Source: DAITBA01 sp036824005 (GTDB taxonomy: Bacteria; Pseudomonadota; Gammaproteobacteria; Burkholderiales; Rhodocyclaceae). From it: a stretch of DNA of 64,000 nucleotides. Numbering within the stretch: the first letter of the stretch is position 1; each line of letters begins with the position of its first letter. This document shows, piece by piece, positions 24,436 through 33,205 of this stretch. A program made the position numbers and the translations under genes. The notes under the pieces were generated by a model that saw only the letters and a program-made list of their open reading frames with translations, made no database searches and had not been told where the DNA came from. The stretch spans positions 62,001 through 126,000 of the forward strand of contig DAITBA010000001.1 of the NCBI GenBank assembly GCA_036824005.1, given 5' to 3'.

Positions 24436-25788
24436 CTAATGAGCCGAAGCGAGGGCACGCAGAAGCTTGTCGTGGATGCCGCCGAAGGAGCCGTTGCTCA
24501 TCACCAAGACGTGATCCCCCGGCTGCGCGAGGCCGGCGACACCGGCAACGATGGCCTCGAGATCGCCCAGCACCTGCGCCTTGGCGCCCAGTGCGCGCAG
24601 CGCCTCGCCTGCATCCCAACCCAGTTGGGCGGCATAGCAAAAAACGGAGTCGGCCGTCGCAAGGCTGGCGCTCAACCGCTCTTTCATCAGCCCCAGTTTC
24701 ATGGTATTGGAGCGTGGCTCAAGCACGACAATGATGCGCCCCCTGCGCTCGCGCTGCCGCAGTCCTTCCAGCGTGGCGGCAATGGCAGTCGGATGGTGGG
24801 CAAAATCGTCGTAAACCGTTACTCCACGCTCGATGCCGCGCACTTCCAGCCGACGCTTCACGCCCCGAGACGCCGCTAGCGCCTCCAAGGCAACGGACAC
24901 CGGCACGCCGGCATGACGCGCTGCGGCAATAGCCGCCAGAGCGTTCGACCGGTTGTGCGCCCCGGCAAGCGGGAGCTTTACAGTACCAAGTCGCTGCCCG
25001 ACGCACGAGACGGCGCAGAAATCGGCGCCGTCCGGTTCGGCGATGCGCCAACCGTCGTCGGCATTGAACCATTCGATGGGTGTCCACACACCGCGCTCCA
25101 ACACACGCGCGATATTGCCGTCGCCGGCGTTGGCGACAATCAGGCCGGAACGAGGCAGTGTCCGCACGAAATGGTGAAATTGTAGTTCAATCGCCGCAAG
25201 ATCCGGAAAAATGTCTGCATGATCGAACTCGAGGTTGTTCAGAACGGCAGTCCGCGCCCGGTAGTGAACAAATTTCGACCGCTTGTCGGAGAACGCCGTG
25301 TCGTACTCGTCGGCCTCGACCACGAAGAAGTCCGAGTCGCCGGCCCGCGCGGATATTCCGAAATCCAAGGGCACACCACCGATGAGAAATCCCGGCTTCA
25401 ACCCTGCGTGCTCCAATATCCACGCAAGCAGGGCACTTGTCGTTGTCTTACCGTGGGTGCCAGCCACTGCGAGCACCCATTTCTCCCGCAACACGTGCTC
25501 CGCAAGCCATTGCGGCCCCGAGACAAAGGACTGGCCGCGGTCGAGGATCTCTTCCAGCAAGGGATTGCCGCGGGAGATGGCATTGCCGATCACGAACAGG
25601 TTCGGCTTCAGGCCGATCTGGGACGCCTCGTAGCCTTCGATCAAACGCACACCTGCGTCGGCGAGCTGGACGCTCATGGGAGGGTAGACATTGGCATCGC
25701 AGCCGGTCACCTGATGGCCTGCTGATCGCGCCAGCAGCGCGATGCCGCCCATGAATGTGCCGCAAATGCCCAGGATGTGAATGTGCAT
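24436..25788 (-). CDS. mpl: UDP-MurNAc:L-Ala-gamma-D-Glu-meso-DAP ligase (murein peptide recycling)
   Basis: Mur-ligase family enzyme (450 residues) that joins recycled murein tripeptide to UDP-MurNAc. Visible: N-terminal MHIHILGICGTFMGGIA (Mpl-type, versus MurC), ATP site AVAGTHGKTTTSALLAW, central VVEADEYDTAF and NNLEFDHADIFPDL, and C-terminal DDFAHHPTAI and EPRSNTMKLG. The longer reading from 25959 adds 57 residues with no family likeness, so the ATG at 25788 is used. Divergent from the hypothetical gene at 25871. Confidence 0.96.
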   Translation of the reverse strand: MHIHILGICGTFMGGIALLARSAGHQVTGCDANVYPPMSVQLADAGVRLIEGYEASQIGLKPNLFVIGNAISRGNPLLEEILDRGQSFVSGPQWLAEHVLREKWVLAVAGTHGKTTTSALLAWILEHAGLKPGFLIGGVPLDFGISARAGDSDFFVVEADEYDTAFSDKRSKFVHYRARTAVLNNLEFDHADIFPDLAAIELQFHHFVRTLPRSGLIVANAGDGNIARVLERGVWTPIEWFNADDGWRIAEPDGADFCAVSCVGQRLGTVKLPLAGAHNRSNALAAIAAARHAGVPVSVALEALAASRGVKRRLEVRGIERGVTVYDDFAHHPTAIAATLEGLRQRERRGRIIVVLEPRSNTMKLGLMKERLSASLATADSVFCYAAQLGWDAGEALRALGAKAQVLGDLEAIVAGVAGLAQPGDHVLVMSNGSFGGIHDKLLRALASAH

Positions 25789-25870
25789 CGGCAATCGCCC
25801 GCACCGCTCGGTGTAGAATAGCGGCGAATTGTAGCTTATCTTCCCCGAAAATCCCTCCAGCCGACGCGAA

Positions 25871-26482
25871 ATGCCATCGAACAGAAACGGCGCGCGCCAG
25901 AACAGCATGCGCCGCAACATCGCCAGTCTCGCAGCCCGGTTGATGGCTGAAGATGGCATTGCCGATTACGGCCATGCCAAGAGGAAGGCGGCAAGGCAGC
26001 TCGGCGCGGAGGACGCAGTCGCCCTGCCCAACAACGCCGAGATCGAGGTGGAGCTGCGTGCTTACCAGTCCCTTTACCAAGGTGAGGAGCAGCCGCAGCG
26101 CCTGCGCGAACTGCGCCTCGCGGCGCTTCAAGTCATGGAACTGCTGGGTGAATTTCGTCCCTATCTGACAGGTCCGGTTCTAGACGGCACCGCCGGCCGC
26201 TACGCCACGATTGAGCTGGAGATCTATGCCGAGAGCGCGAAGGAAGTGGAGATCTTCCTGCTCAATCGAAAGATCGCATACGACCACGCTGAAACGTCCC
26301 GCGCCCCCGGCGACGGGTCTGAAGCAGTACTCCGGTTCGATTACGCGAATGCCCCGGTGTGCGTCAGAGTATTCGACGCCATGGCCGAGCGCGTGCAGCG
26401 CCGCAACCCGCGCAACGGGCGAGCGATCGAGCGGGCACGTGCAGAGGCCGTCGCGGCCCTGATCGGCCCAAGCGAAAAATGA
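25871..26482 (+). CDS. conserved hypothetical protein, translationally coupled to tlpA
   Basis: 203-residue soluble, charged protein that I cannot assign to a named family. The N-terminal part is Arg-rich with helical character (RRNIASLAARLMAEDGIADY, HAKRKAARQLG), followed by segments suggesting an alpha/beta fold (YATIELEIYAESAKEVEIFL, SEAVLRFDYANAPVCVRVFD). No signal peptide or membrane segment. The N-terminus resembles a predicted-nucleotidyltransferase-associated region seen in betaproteobacterial genes beside mpl, but this is only an impression. Its stop overlaps the tlpA start (ATGA), indicating co-translation. An internal ATG at 25907 (MRRNIAS) is an alternative start. Confidence 0.75.
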   Translation: MPSNRNGARQNSMRRNIASLAARLMAEDGIADYGHAKRKAARQLGAEDAVALPNNAEIEVELRAYQSLYQGEEQPQRLRELRLAALQVMELLGEFRPYLTGPVLDGTAGRYATIELEIYAESAKEVEIFLLNRKIAYDHAETSRAPGDGSEAVLRFDYANAPVCVRVFDAMAERVQRRNPRNGRAIERARAEAVAALIGPSEK

Positions 26483-27015
26483 CCAAGACCGGCCACATTG
26501 CCCTGATCGCTGCGGTGGCTATGGCCGCTGCCGCGGCCGGGTATGGGCTGCAACGAACGCAATCAGCCACCCCCATCACGGCGCCGGCCACGGCCGCGAA
26601 ACTCAACAAGCTGAAGCTCCCCGACGCCAATGGCACAGTCCAGGATTTCTCCCAATGGTCGGGGAAGGTGCTGGTGATCAATTTCTGGGCGACCTGGTGC
26701 GCGCCCTGCCGGGAGGAAATACCGGCGTTCGTCAGGCTGAGCGACAAGTTCTCCCAGAAAGGTGTCCAATTTGTCGGGATCAGCATCGATTCTGCCGATA
26801 AAGTAACGGAATTTGCTCGCGAGTACTCAGTCAGCTATCCGCTTTTGCTGGGCACCCCAGATACCCTACAGCAGACGGTAGCGTTTGGTAACAAGGCCCA
26901 GGCGCTGCCGTTTACCGTGGTCCTCGACACGTCGGGCGACGCCAGGCTGGTGAAGCTCGGCAAGGTCGCGGAATCCGTTTTGGATGAAACCCTTACAAAA
27001 CTGGTGGGACGCTAG
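26479..27015 (+). CDS. TlpA/ResA-like periplasmic thioredoxin
   Basis: 178 residues: an N-terminal uncleaved or cleavable signal helix (IALIAAVAMAAAAAGYGL), then an AhpC/TSA-Redoxin fold with the active site NFWATWCAPCREEIP and the cis-Pro region KAQALPFTVVLD. CAPC and the membrane-tethered topology suggest a reducing thiol-disulfide protein of the cytochrome c or oxidase maturation type. Substrate unknown. The start overlaps the upstream gene's stop. Confidence 0.9.
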   Translation: MTKTGHIALIAAVAMAAAAAGYGLQRTQSATPITAPATAAKLNKLKLPDANGTVQDFSQWSGKVLVINFWATWCAPCREEIPAFVRLSDKFSQKGVQFVGISIDSADKVTEFAREYSVSYPLLLGTPDTLQQTVAFGNKAQALPFTVVLDTSGDARLVKLGKVAESVLDETLTKLVGR

Positions 27016-27076
27016 GGGTCGGCCGTCGCGATCCGACGCGCTGAATGGCTCCAAACTGGACAATTTGGGCCCATTT

Positions 27077-27092
27077 GCGGCAAACTTGCCGC
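27077..27092 (+). repeat. hairpin immediately before the aroQ start
   Basis: Perfect 7-bp inverted repeat GCGGCAA-AC-TTGCCGC ending one base before the aroQ ATG, in the place where a Shine-Dalgarno would be. It could be an operator or block initiation at that ATG; no function is shown by the sequence. Confidence 0.5.
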
Positions 27093-27093
27093 C

Positions 27094-27591
27094 ATGAAGC
27101 GCGAAAAATCCAAAAACGAAAGCAACTCCCTCGGATCAGCAACCGAGGTTCGAGTCTTGGTACTGCACGGGCCGAATCTCAATCTGCTGGGTGCGCGCGA
27201 ACCGGACATCTACGGCCGCACCACCCTTGCAGACATCCACGCCGCGATGGATAGTCGGGCCCGCGCCGCAGGCGTCATCCTTGAATCCTTTCAAAGCAAC
27301 AGCGAGGGCGAACTGATCAACCGCGTCCAGGCTGCGGCTGTCGAGGGAGTGGCGTTCATCATCATCAACCCGGCCGCCTACACCCATACCAGCGTCGCGC
27401 TTCGGGATGCCCTGAGCGCGGTTGCCATACCGTTCGTTGAGGTACACCTTTCCAATGTCCACGCCCGGGAGCCATTTCGGCGGCACTCCTATTTTTCCGA
27501 CATTGCCGCCGGGGTGATCTGCGGGCTGGGCAGCCACGGTTACGAACTCGCCTTGGAGTACGCGCTCAGGCGGCTCACCGACAAGCGCTGA
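27094..27591 (+). CDS. aroQ: type II 3-dehydroquinate dehydratase
   Basis: Third step of the shikimate pathway: dehydration of 3-dehydroquinate. Signatures: LVLHGPNLNLLGAREPDIYG, FQSNSEGELINRVQ, INPAAYTHTSVALRDA, and HLSNVHAREPFRRHS with the catalytic His. From the ATG the protein is 165 residues, with about 18 N-terminal residues (KREKSKNESNSLGSATEV) beyond the usual family start, so initiation may be further in. It precedes accB-accC, the standard proteobacterial order. Confidence 0.95.
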   Translation: MKREKSKNESNSLGSATEVRVLVLHGPNLNLLGAREPDIYGRTTLADIHAAMDSRARAAGVILESFQSNSEGELINRVQAAAVEGVAFIIINPAAYTHTSVALRDALSAVAIPFVEVHLSNVHAREPFRRHSYFSDIAAGVICGLGSHGYELALEYALRRLTDKR

Positions 27592-27637
27592 AATTCAACC
27601 CCACCGGGCAGTTCGTCCGAACCGCCAGGGAGAAATC

Positions 27638-28105
27638 ATGGATCTGCGGAAGCTCAAGAAACTGATTGATCTCGTTCAGGAATCAGGCATTTCCGAGCTC
27701 GAGGTGACCGAGGGCGAGGAGAAGGTGCGCATCGCCAAACACGCCGCAGCACCGTCTCCGGCCTATGTGGCGCAGCCTGCCGTCGTGGCCCACGCAGCAC
27801 CGACGCTGCCCGCAGCAAGTCCCAATGCACCTGGCACGACCACCGAAGTGTCAGCCGCACCTGAACCCGACGGCCACATCGTCAAGGCCCCCATGGTCGG
27901 CACCTTCTATCGCTCGTCGGCCCCGGGCGGCAAGCCATTTGTTGAGCTGGGACAAGCGGTTGCCGTTGGTGAGCCACTGTGCATCATCGAAGCAATGAAG
28001 CTGATGAACGAGATAGAAGCCGACGCCGCAGGAACCATCAAAGCCATCCTGGTGGAAAACGGGCAACCCGTCGAGTATGGCCAGCCGCTTTTTGTCATCG
28101 GCTGA
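27638..28105 (+). CDS. accB: acetyl-CoA carboxylase biotin carboxyl carrier protein
   Basis: 155 residues: an N-terminal oligomerisation helix region (DLRKLKKLIDLVQESGISEL), a Pro/Ala-rich linker (about 45-80), and a biotinyl domain with CIIEAMKLMNEIEAD, whose Lys is biotinylated, ending YGQPLFVIG. It carries biotin between AccC and the carboxyltransferase in fatty acid synthesis. SD AGGGAG precedes the ATG. accC follows 82 bp downstream. Confidence 0.98.
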   Translation: MDLRKLKKLIDLVQESGISELEVTEGEEKVRIAKHAAAPSPAYVAQPAVVAHAAPTLPAASPNAPGTTTEVSAAPEPDGHIVKAPMVGTFYRSSAPGGKPFVELGQAVAVGEPLCIIEAMKLMNEIEADAAGTIKAILVENGQPVEYGQPLFVIG

Positions 28106-28187
28106 GTCGGCCGCGGATTGCCCCCGAGCTTGCTGTCAATCACTCCCAATTTCGGCGAACGCGGTGCTAAATCGCCGATAGCTACCC

Positions 28188-29552
28188 ATGTTCGAGAAAA
28201 TCCTCATCGCCAACCGGGGTGAAATCGCCCTGCGAATTCAGCGTGCCTGTCGCGAACTCGGGATCAAGACTGTCGTCGTGCATTCCGAAGCCGACACCGC
28301 AGCGAAGTACGTCAAGCTCGCTGACGAGTCGGTTTGCATTGGCCCGGCGCCGTCGTCGTCCAGCTACTTGAACATACCGGCCATCATCAGTGCCGCAGAG
28401 GTAACCGACGCCGAGGCGATTCATCCGGGGTATGGCTTTCTTTCAGAGAATGCCGACTTCGCCGAGAAGGTGGAGCGAAGCGGCTTCGTTTTCATCGGTC
28501 CCCGCCCGGAAACCATTCGCCTGATGGGTGACAAGGTGACGGCCAAGGATGCCATGAAGGCGGCCGGCGTGCCGTGCGTACCTGGCTCGGACGGCGTCCT
28601 CCCCGAGGACTCCAAGGAGATCGTCAAGGCCGCCCGGGCGATCGGCTACCCAGTGATCATCAAGGCTGCCGGTGGCGGTGGCGGGCGTGGCATGCGCGTG
28701 GTGCATACGGAGGCGGCGCTGCTCAACGCCGTTCAGACCACCCGCGCCGAAGCCCAAGCCGCGTTCAGCAACCCGGCGGTATACATGGAGAAATTCCTCG
28801 AGAATCCGCGCCACATCGAGATCCAGGTGCTGGCTGACAGCTACCGCAACGCCGTCTATCTCGGCGAGCGGGATTGCTCCATGCAGCGCCGCCATCAGAA
28901 AGTGATCGAGGAGGCCCCCGCCCCCGGGCTCAACCCGCGCATCAAAGCCCGCATCGGTGAACGCTGCGCGGAAGCCTGTCGCCGGATCAACTACCGTGGC
29001 GCCGGCACATTCGAGTTCCTATACGAGAACGACGAGTTTTATTTCATCGAAATGAACACCCGAGTCCAGGTCGAACACCCGGTGACCGAGCTGATCACGG
29101 GCGTAGACATCGTGCAGGAGCAGATTCGCATCGCCGCCGGCGAAAAGCTCCGCCTGCGCCAGCGGGACATCATGCTCAAGGGCCACTCGATCGAGTGCCG
29201 CATCAACGCCGAAGACCCGTTCAAGTTCACGCCCTGCCCCGGGCGCATCACGGCCTACCATCCGCCCGGGGGGCCGGGCATCCGCGTCGACTCCCACGCC
29301 TACCAAGGTTACACCGTACCGCCGCACTATGACTCGATGATAGGGAAAGTGATCGCTTACGGCGACACCCGAGATCAGGCCATTCGCCGCATGCGTATTG
29401 CCCTGTCCGAAATGGTAGTTGAGGGCATCAAGACCAATATTCCGCTCCATCAGGAAATGCTGCACGACGCCTTGTTCGTCAAGGGCGGCACCAGCATCCA
29501 TTACCTGGAGCGCAAGCTCGCGGCCCGGGAGGAAGTCAGCAAGGGCAAGTAG
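28188..29552 (+). CDS. accC: acetyl-CoA carboxylase biotin carboxylase subunit
   Basis: ATP-grasp enzyme of 454 residues carboxylating biotin on AccB. Seen: N-terminal MFEKILIANRGEIALRI, ATP loop KAAGGGGGRGMRVV, the ERDCSMQRRHQKVIEEAPAP block, catalytic EMNTRVQVEHPVTE, and ECRINAEDP. Length is standard. It forms an operon with accB and probably prmA (23 bp gap). Confidence 0.98.
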   Translation: MFEKILIANRGEIALRIQRACRELGIKTVVVHSEADTAAKYVKLADESVCIGPAPSSSSYLNIPAIISAAEVTDAEAIHPGYGFLSENADFAEKVERSGFVFIGPRPETIRLMGDKVTAKDAMKAAGVPCVPGSDGVLPEDSKEIVKAARAIGYPVIIKAAGGGGGRGMRVVHTEAALLNAVQTTRAEAQAAFSNPAVYMEKFLENPRHIEIQVLADSYRNAVYLGERDCSMQRRHQKVIEEAPAPGLNPRIKARIGERCAEACRRINYRGAGTFEFLYENDEFYFIEMNTRVQVEHPVTELITGVDIVQEQIRIAAGEKLRLRQRDIMLKGHSIECRINAEDPFKFTPCPGRITAYHPPGGPGIRVDSHAYQGYTVPPHYDSMIGKVIAYGDTRDQAIRRMRIALSEMVVEGIKTNIPLHQEMLHDALFVKGGTSIHYLERKLAAREEVSKGK

Positions 29553-29575
29553 GCACGCCGGGTCCCCACGACGCC

Positions 29576-30463
29576 ATGTGGCTCGAACTTTGCATCCTCA
29601 CCGACGCAGTCCATGCCGAAGCACTCAGCGATGCGCTGCTCGAACGCGGCGCGATTTCGGTGAGCATCGAAGATGCCGCAGCGGGCACGGAGCGCGAGAA
29701 GCCCCAGTTCGGCGAACCGGGAAGCGCGCCCTTCGCCGGCTGGGAGGCGAGCCGCCTGGTCGCCCTGTTCGGGGCCGAGGTTCCGCTCCAGGACATCGTC
29801 GTCGCCAGCGCCGCAGCCGCTGGCCTTGCGAGCACGCCGGCCTATTCCGTGGCAGAAATCGCAGAGCAGGACTGGATACGCATCAGCAGGGACCAATTCC
29901 AGCCCATCCGCATCAGCGACGCGCTGTGGATCGTGCCTTCATGGTGCGCGCCACCGGATCCCGACGCAATCAACCTCATCGTTGATCCCGGGCTGGCGTT
30001 CGGCACGGGTAGCCACGCCACCACACGACTGTGCCTCCAATGGCTGAGCGAAACCGTTCGCGGCGGCGAGAGCGTGCTCGACTATGGCTGCGGCTCCGGT
30101 ATATTAGCGATTGCTGCCGCCAGGTTCGGGGCAGAGGACGTCGTAGGGGTCGACATCGACAGCCAGGCGCTGGATGCCGCAGCCGACAACGCAGCGCGCA
30201 ACGCAGTCGCTGTGCGCTTGCTCCCTGTCAGCGCGAAGATCGAGAAGAGATTTGACGTAGTGGTCGCCAACATCCTCACCAATCCGCTGTGCGCGCTCGC
30301 GCCGCTACTGGTGGCGCATCTCAGTGCGACCGGACGCATGGCGCTGTCAGGCATTCTCGAAACACAGGTCGATCAGGTCGTGCGTGCCTACCGGCCGTTC
30401 CTGTCGCTGCAGGTGCGCGCAATGCAGGAGGGCTGGGTTCTGCTGGAAGGATCGCGCGCATGA
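29576..30463 (+). CDS. prmA: ribosomal protein L11 methyltransferase
   Basis: Trimethylates ribosomal protein L11. 295 residues: an N-terminal substrate-binding region (about 1-100), the linker helix region, then the SAM site VLDYGCGSGILAIAAARFGA, VGVDIDSQAL, and the PrmA-type ANILTNPLCALAP motif. GTGSHATTRLCLQWL precedes it, as usual. The stop overlaps the next gene's ATG (ATGA). Confidence 0.97.
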   Translation: MWLELCILTDAVHAEALSDALLERGAISVSIEDAAAGTEREKPQFGEPGSAPFAGWEASRLVALFGAEVPLQDIVVASAAAAGLASTPAYSVAEIAEQDWIRISRDQFQPIRISDALWIVPSWCAPPDPDAINLIVDPGLAFGTGSHATTRLCLQWLSETVRGGESVLDYGCGSGILAIAAARFGAEDVVGVDIDSQALDAAADNAARNAVAVRLLPVSAKIEKRFDVVVANILTNPLCALAPLLVAHLSATGRMALSGILETQVDQVVRAYRPFLSLQVRAMQEGWVLLEGSRA

Positions 30464-31443
30464 ACCTGACCCGCTGCCCGGTCTGTGCAACTGTGTTCCG
30501 CGTCCTACCGGACCAACTGAAAGCACACGGCGGCAAGGTACGCTGCGGCAATTGCGGAAAGGTTTTCGATGGTCGCGCCGCCATGCTCGACTCCTCATCG
30601 AGCACCACGACCGCACCGACGCCCGCTCGGGCGGGTGCCGCCGCCCGTCGTGAGACTGCACCCACGCCCGCCTCGTCTGTCGCCGAGGGCGCAGCCACGG
30701 ACTTCGACTTCGAACCGGAGTTCAATGACGGCGATCTCAGCGTGCCCGGATCGCGGGCAGAACCGGAGCCCGTCATCGTCGACGCGCAGTTCGACGCGAA
30801 CGCCGATGAGTACGCCAGTCCCTACTTCCAGTTCGAACACGAAGAGCTTGCTTCCGGACCACTCGAGGCCACGGCTAGGTCCGAGCGGGGCGAGGAGCTG
30901 GTCTCTTCCGACGAGGACGACGCCCTGGCCGAAGCCGAGAAGGAGACCGAGCCTCCGCGCAAGCGCTACGCGGTGTGGCTCTGGGGACTCGCGGCGTTGC
31001 TGATGCTCCTCGCCCTGGGCGCACAGGCCGCCTATGTCTTCCGCAGCGATCTGGGCCTGCACTATCCCGAGCTTCGACCGCGCATGGTCGAGTTCTGCGC
31101 TGCACTCGGCTGCGAGGTGCCTCTGCCGCACAAGGTCGACCAGGTCGGCATCGAAGCGTCCGATCTCCATCCCGACCCGCAACGCAAGTCCTCTCTGGTG
31201 CTGGCGGCGACGCTTAAGAACCGCGCCCCGTTCGCCCAGGCCTATCCGCACCTGGAACTGACATTGACCGATGCCCGCGATCAAGCGATCGCGCGCCGTG
31301 TCATAGAACCGAAGGAATATCTAAGCACTGGAACGAACATCACGACCGGCTTCGCCGCCAACCAAGAACTTGCCGTGCATGTGCTCTTCGAGGTCAGCGG
31401 CCTCGACCCGACGGGGTACCGGGTCTACATCTTCTATCCCTAG
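30460..31443 (+). CDS. zinc-ribbon and DUF3426 domain membrane protein
   Basis: 327 residues. The N-terminal MJ0042-type zinc ribbon has CPVC near residue 6 and CGNC near residue 29. A long acidic, low-complexity region (about 45-165) follows, then one membrane helix (WLWGLAALLMLLALGAQAAYVF) and a DUF3426 domain (about 190-327). Conserved downstream of prmA in betaproteobacteria; function unknown. The start is the ATG overlapping the prmA stop; the longer in-frame reading from 30289 lies inside prmA. Confidence 0.9.
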   Translation: MNLTRCPVCATVFRVLPDQLKAHGGKVRCGNCGKVFDGRAAMLDSSSSTTTAPTPARAGAAARRETAPTPASSVAEGAATDFDFEPEFNDGDLSVPGSRAEPEPVIVDAQFDANADEYASPYFQFEHEELASGPLEATARSERGEELVSSDEDDALAEAEKETEPPRKRYAVWLWGLAALLMLLALGAQAAYVFRSDLGLHYPELRPRMVEFCAALGCEVPLPHKVDQVGIEASDLHPDPQRKSSLVLAATLKNRAPFAQAYPHLELTLTDARDQAIARRVIEPKEYLSTGTNITTGFAANQELAVHVLFEVSGLDPTGYRVYIFYP

Positions 31444-31538
31444 CCGGACGGCGGTGCGCCTTATGGCACCGCCGATCGTCGGGCGCGATTTACGTTATCC
31501 TATCCCCTGCCGATTTCGCATCAACACAGGAGAACAGC

Positions 31539-32039
31539 ATGGCTACCGTCACTCTCGCGGGCAATCCGATACACCTTGGCGGCCAGTTTCCCAAAGTTGG
31601 GTCCGCCGCCCCGGCGTTTTCGCTGGTGACGACCGAGCTCAAGGACGTCACGCTCAAGGACTTCGCCGGCAAGCGCAAAGTGCTGAACATCGTGCCCAGC
31701 CTCGACACTCCGGTCTGCCAGACCTCGACGCGCAAGTTCAACGAGGAGGCGGGCAGTCTACCCAACTGCGTCGTGCTGGTCGTCTCCGCTGACCTTCCCT
31801 TCGCCTCGAAGCGGTTCTGCGAGACAGAGGGACTGAAGAACGTGGTGGCCCTTTCGACCATGCGCGGACGCGAATTCATGACCAACTACGGCGTCGACAT
31901 CGTGGACGGACCGCTTGCCGGCGTAACAGCACGCGCGGTAGTCGTCATCGACGAGAACGACAAGGTCGCTTATACCGAGCTCGTGCCCGAGATCAAGCAG
32001 GAGCCCGACTACGCCGCGGCACTGGCCGCACTCAAGTAA
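31539..32039 (+). CDS. tpx: thiol peroxidase (atypical 2-Cys peroxiredoxin)
   Basis: Reduces peroxides using thioredoxin. 166 residues with the peroxidatic Cys in PSLDTPVCQTSTRKFNEEA (about residue 60) and the resolving Cys in SADLPFASKRFCETEG (about residue 94), the Tpx spacing. N-terminal ATVTLAGNPIHLGGQFPKVG is family-typical. A good SD (AGGAG) precedes the ATG. Confidence 0.97.
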   Translation: MATVTLAGNPIHLGGQFPKVGSAAPAFSLVTTELKDVTLKDFAGKRKVLNIVPSLDTPVCQTSTRKFNEEAGSLPNCVVLVVSADLPFASKRFCETEGLKNVVALSTMRGREFMTNYGVDIVDGPLAGVTARAVVVIDENDKVAYTELVPEIKQEPDYAAALAALK

Positions 32040-32127
32040 GCAGCGGCCCCGTTTCGGGCGCATTCGCGGTGCCGCGCCGGCAACGGCGCGCGCACCGCGG
32101 CGGGCCGCCAATCTGCCTTGATCTATC

Positions 32128-33063
32128 ATGACAACGCTCATCTGCGGGTCGATCGCCTACGACACGATCATGGTGTTCCATGACCGGTTCAACAACCACA
32201 TCCTGCCCGAGCAGATCCACATCCTGAATGTGTCCTTCCTCGTTCCGGACATGCGCCGGGAATTCGGCGGCTGCGCCGGCAACATTGCCTACAACCTCAA
32301 ACTGCTCGGCGGCGAACCGCTCATCATGGCCACGGTCGGCGAGGATTGCGGACCTTACCGGCAGCGGCTGGAGCAGGTCGGGCTGTCCCAGACGCATGTG
32401 CGGGAGGTGCCGTCCACCTACACGGCGCAAGCCTTCATCACCACGGACCTCGACGACAATCAGATCACGGCCTTTCACCCCGGCGCGATGAATCACTCGC
32501 ACCTGAATCATGTCCACGACGCCAACGGTACGCGCCTTGGCATCGTGTCGCCCGATGGTCGCGAGGGCATGTTGCAGCACGCGCGGGAATTCCACGAAGC
32601 CGGGATTCCGTTCGTGTTCGACCCCGGACAGGGCCTGCCGATGTTCAGTGGCGAGGAGCTGCTGCAGTTCATGCAGTTGGCAGATTACTGCACCGTCAAT
32701 GATTACGAAGCCAAACTACTTTGCGGCAAGACGGGCAAGTCATTGGAGGCGCTCGGCGAACTCGTGCGCGCGCTGGTGGTCACACTTGGCGCCAACGGCT
32801 CGCACATTTATGCCGAAGGCAAGCGGTTGGAGTTCTCCAGCGCGACGCCGGAGGAGTTGGTGGACCCGACCGGCTGCGGTGACGCCTACCGCGCAGGTCT
32901 GCTCTATGGCATCGCTAACGGCATGGACTGGCGCACCACAGGGCAACTCGCGTCCCTGATGGGCGCCATCAAGATCGCCCACCGCGGCGGCCAGAATCAT
33001 GTGCCGACGCGCGGCGAGATCGAGGAGCGATATCGAACCGAGTACGGCACCAGCTTCGTCTGA
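32128..33063 (+). CDS. PfkB/ribokinase family carbohydrate or nucleoside kinase
   Basis: 311 residues with both PfkB signatures: the N-terminal REFGGCAGNIAYNLKLLGG and the C-terminal anion-hole motif VDPTGCGDAYRAGLLYG, where the usual GAGD reads GCGD while the catalytic Asp is kept. The NDYEAKLLCGK and VVTLGANGSHI blocks also fit. Homologues are often annotated adenosine kinase-like or ribokinase; the substrate cannot be read from the sequence. It follows tpx by 88 bp and converges with apaH. Confidence 0.9.
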   Translation: MTTLICGSIAYDTIMVFHDRFNNHILPEQIHILNVSFLVPDMRREFGGCAGNIAYNLKLLGGEPLIMATVGEDCGPYRQRLEQVGLSQTHVREVPSTYTAQAFITTDLDDNQITAFHPGAMNHSHLNHVHDANGTRLGIVSPDGREGMLQHAREFHEAGIPFVFDPGQGLPMFSGEELLQFMQLADYCTVNDYEAKLLCGKTGKSLEALGELVRALVVTLGANGSHIYAEGKRLEFSSATPEELVDPTGCGDAYRAGLLYGIANGMDWRTTGQLASLMGAIKIAHRGGQNHVPTRGEIEERYRTEYGTSFV

Positions 33064-33205
33064 GAACGCGCAAATGAAACCAAACTGCGGTGTAACGCGC
33101 TCGGCCATCGAAATGGCGAATGCAAGTCGGCATGGATGAGCCGCCGCGCACCAGGCTGACGCAAGACTGCCGCAAAGCGCGACTGCTGCGTCTTGGATCG
33201 CCCGT

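Noticed and set aside
31449..31474. GGCGGTGC/GCACCGCC hairpin between the DUF3426 gene and tpx as a terminator
   Set aside because: Good stem but no T-run on either strand, so not a convincing intrinsic terminator.
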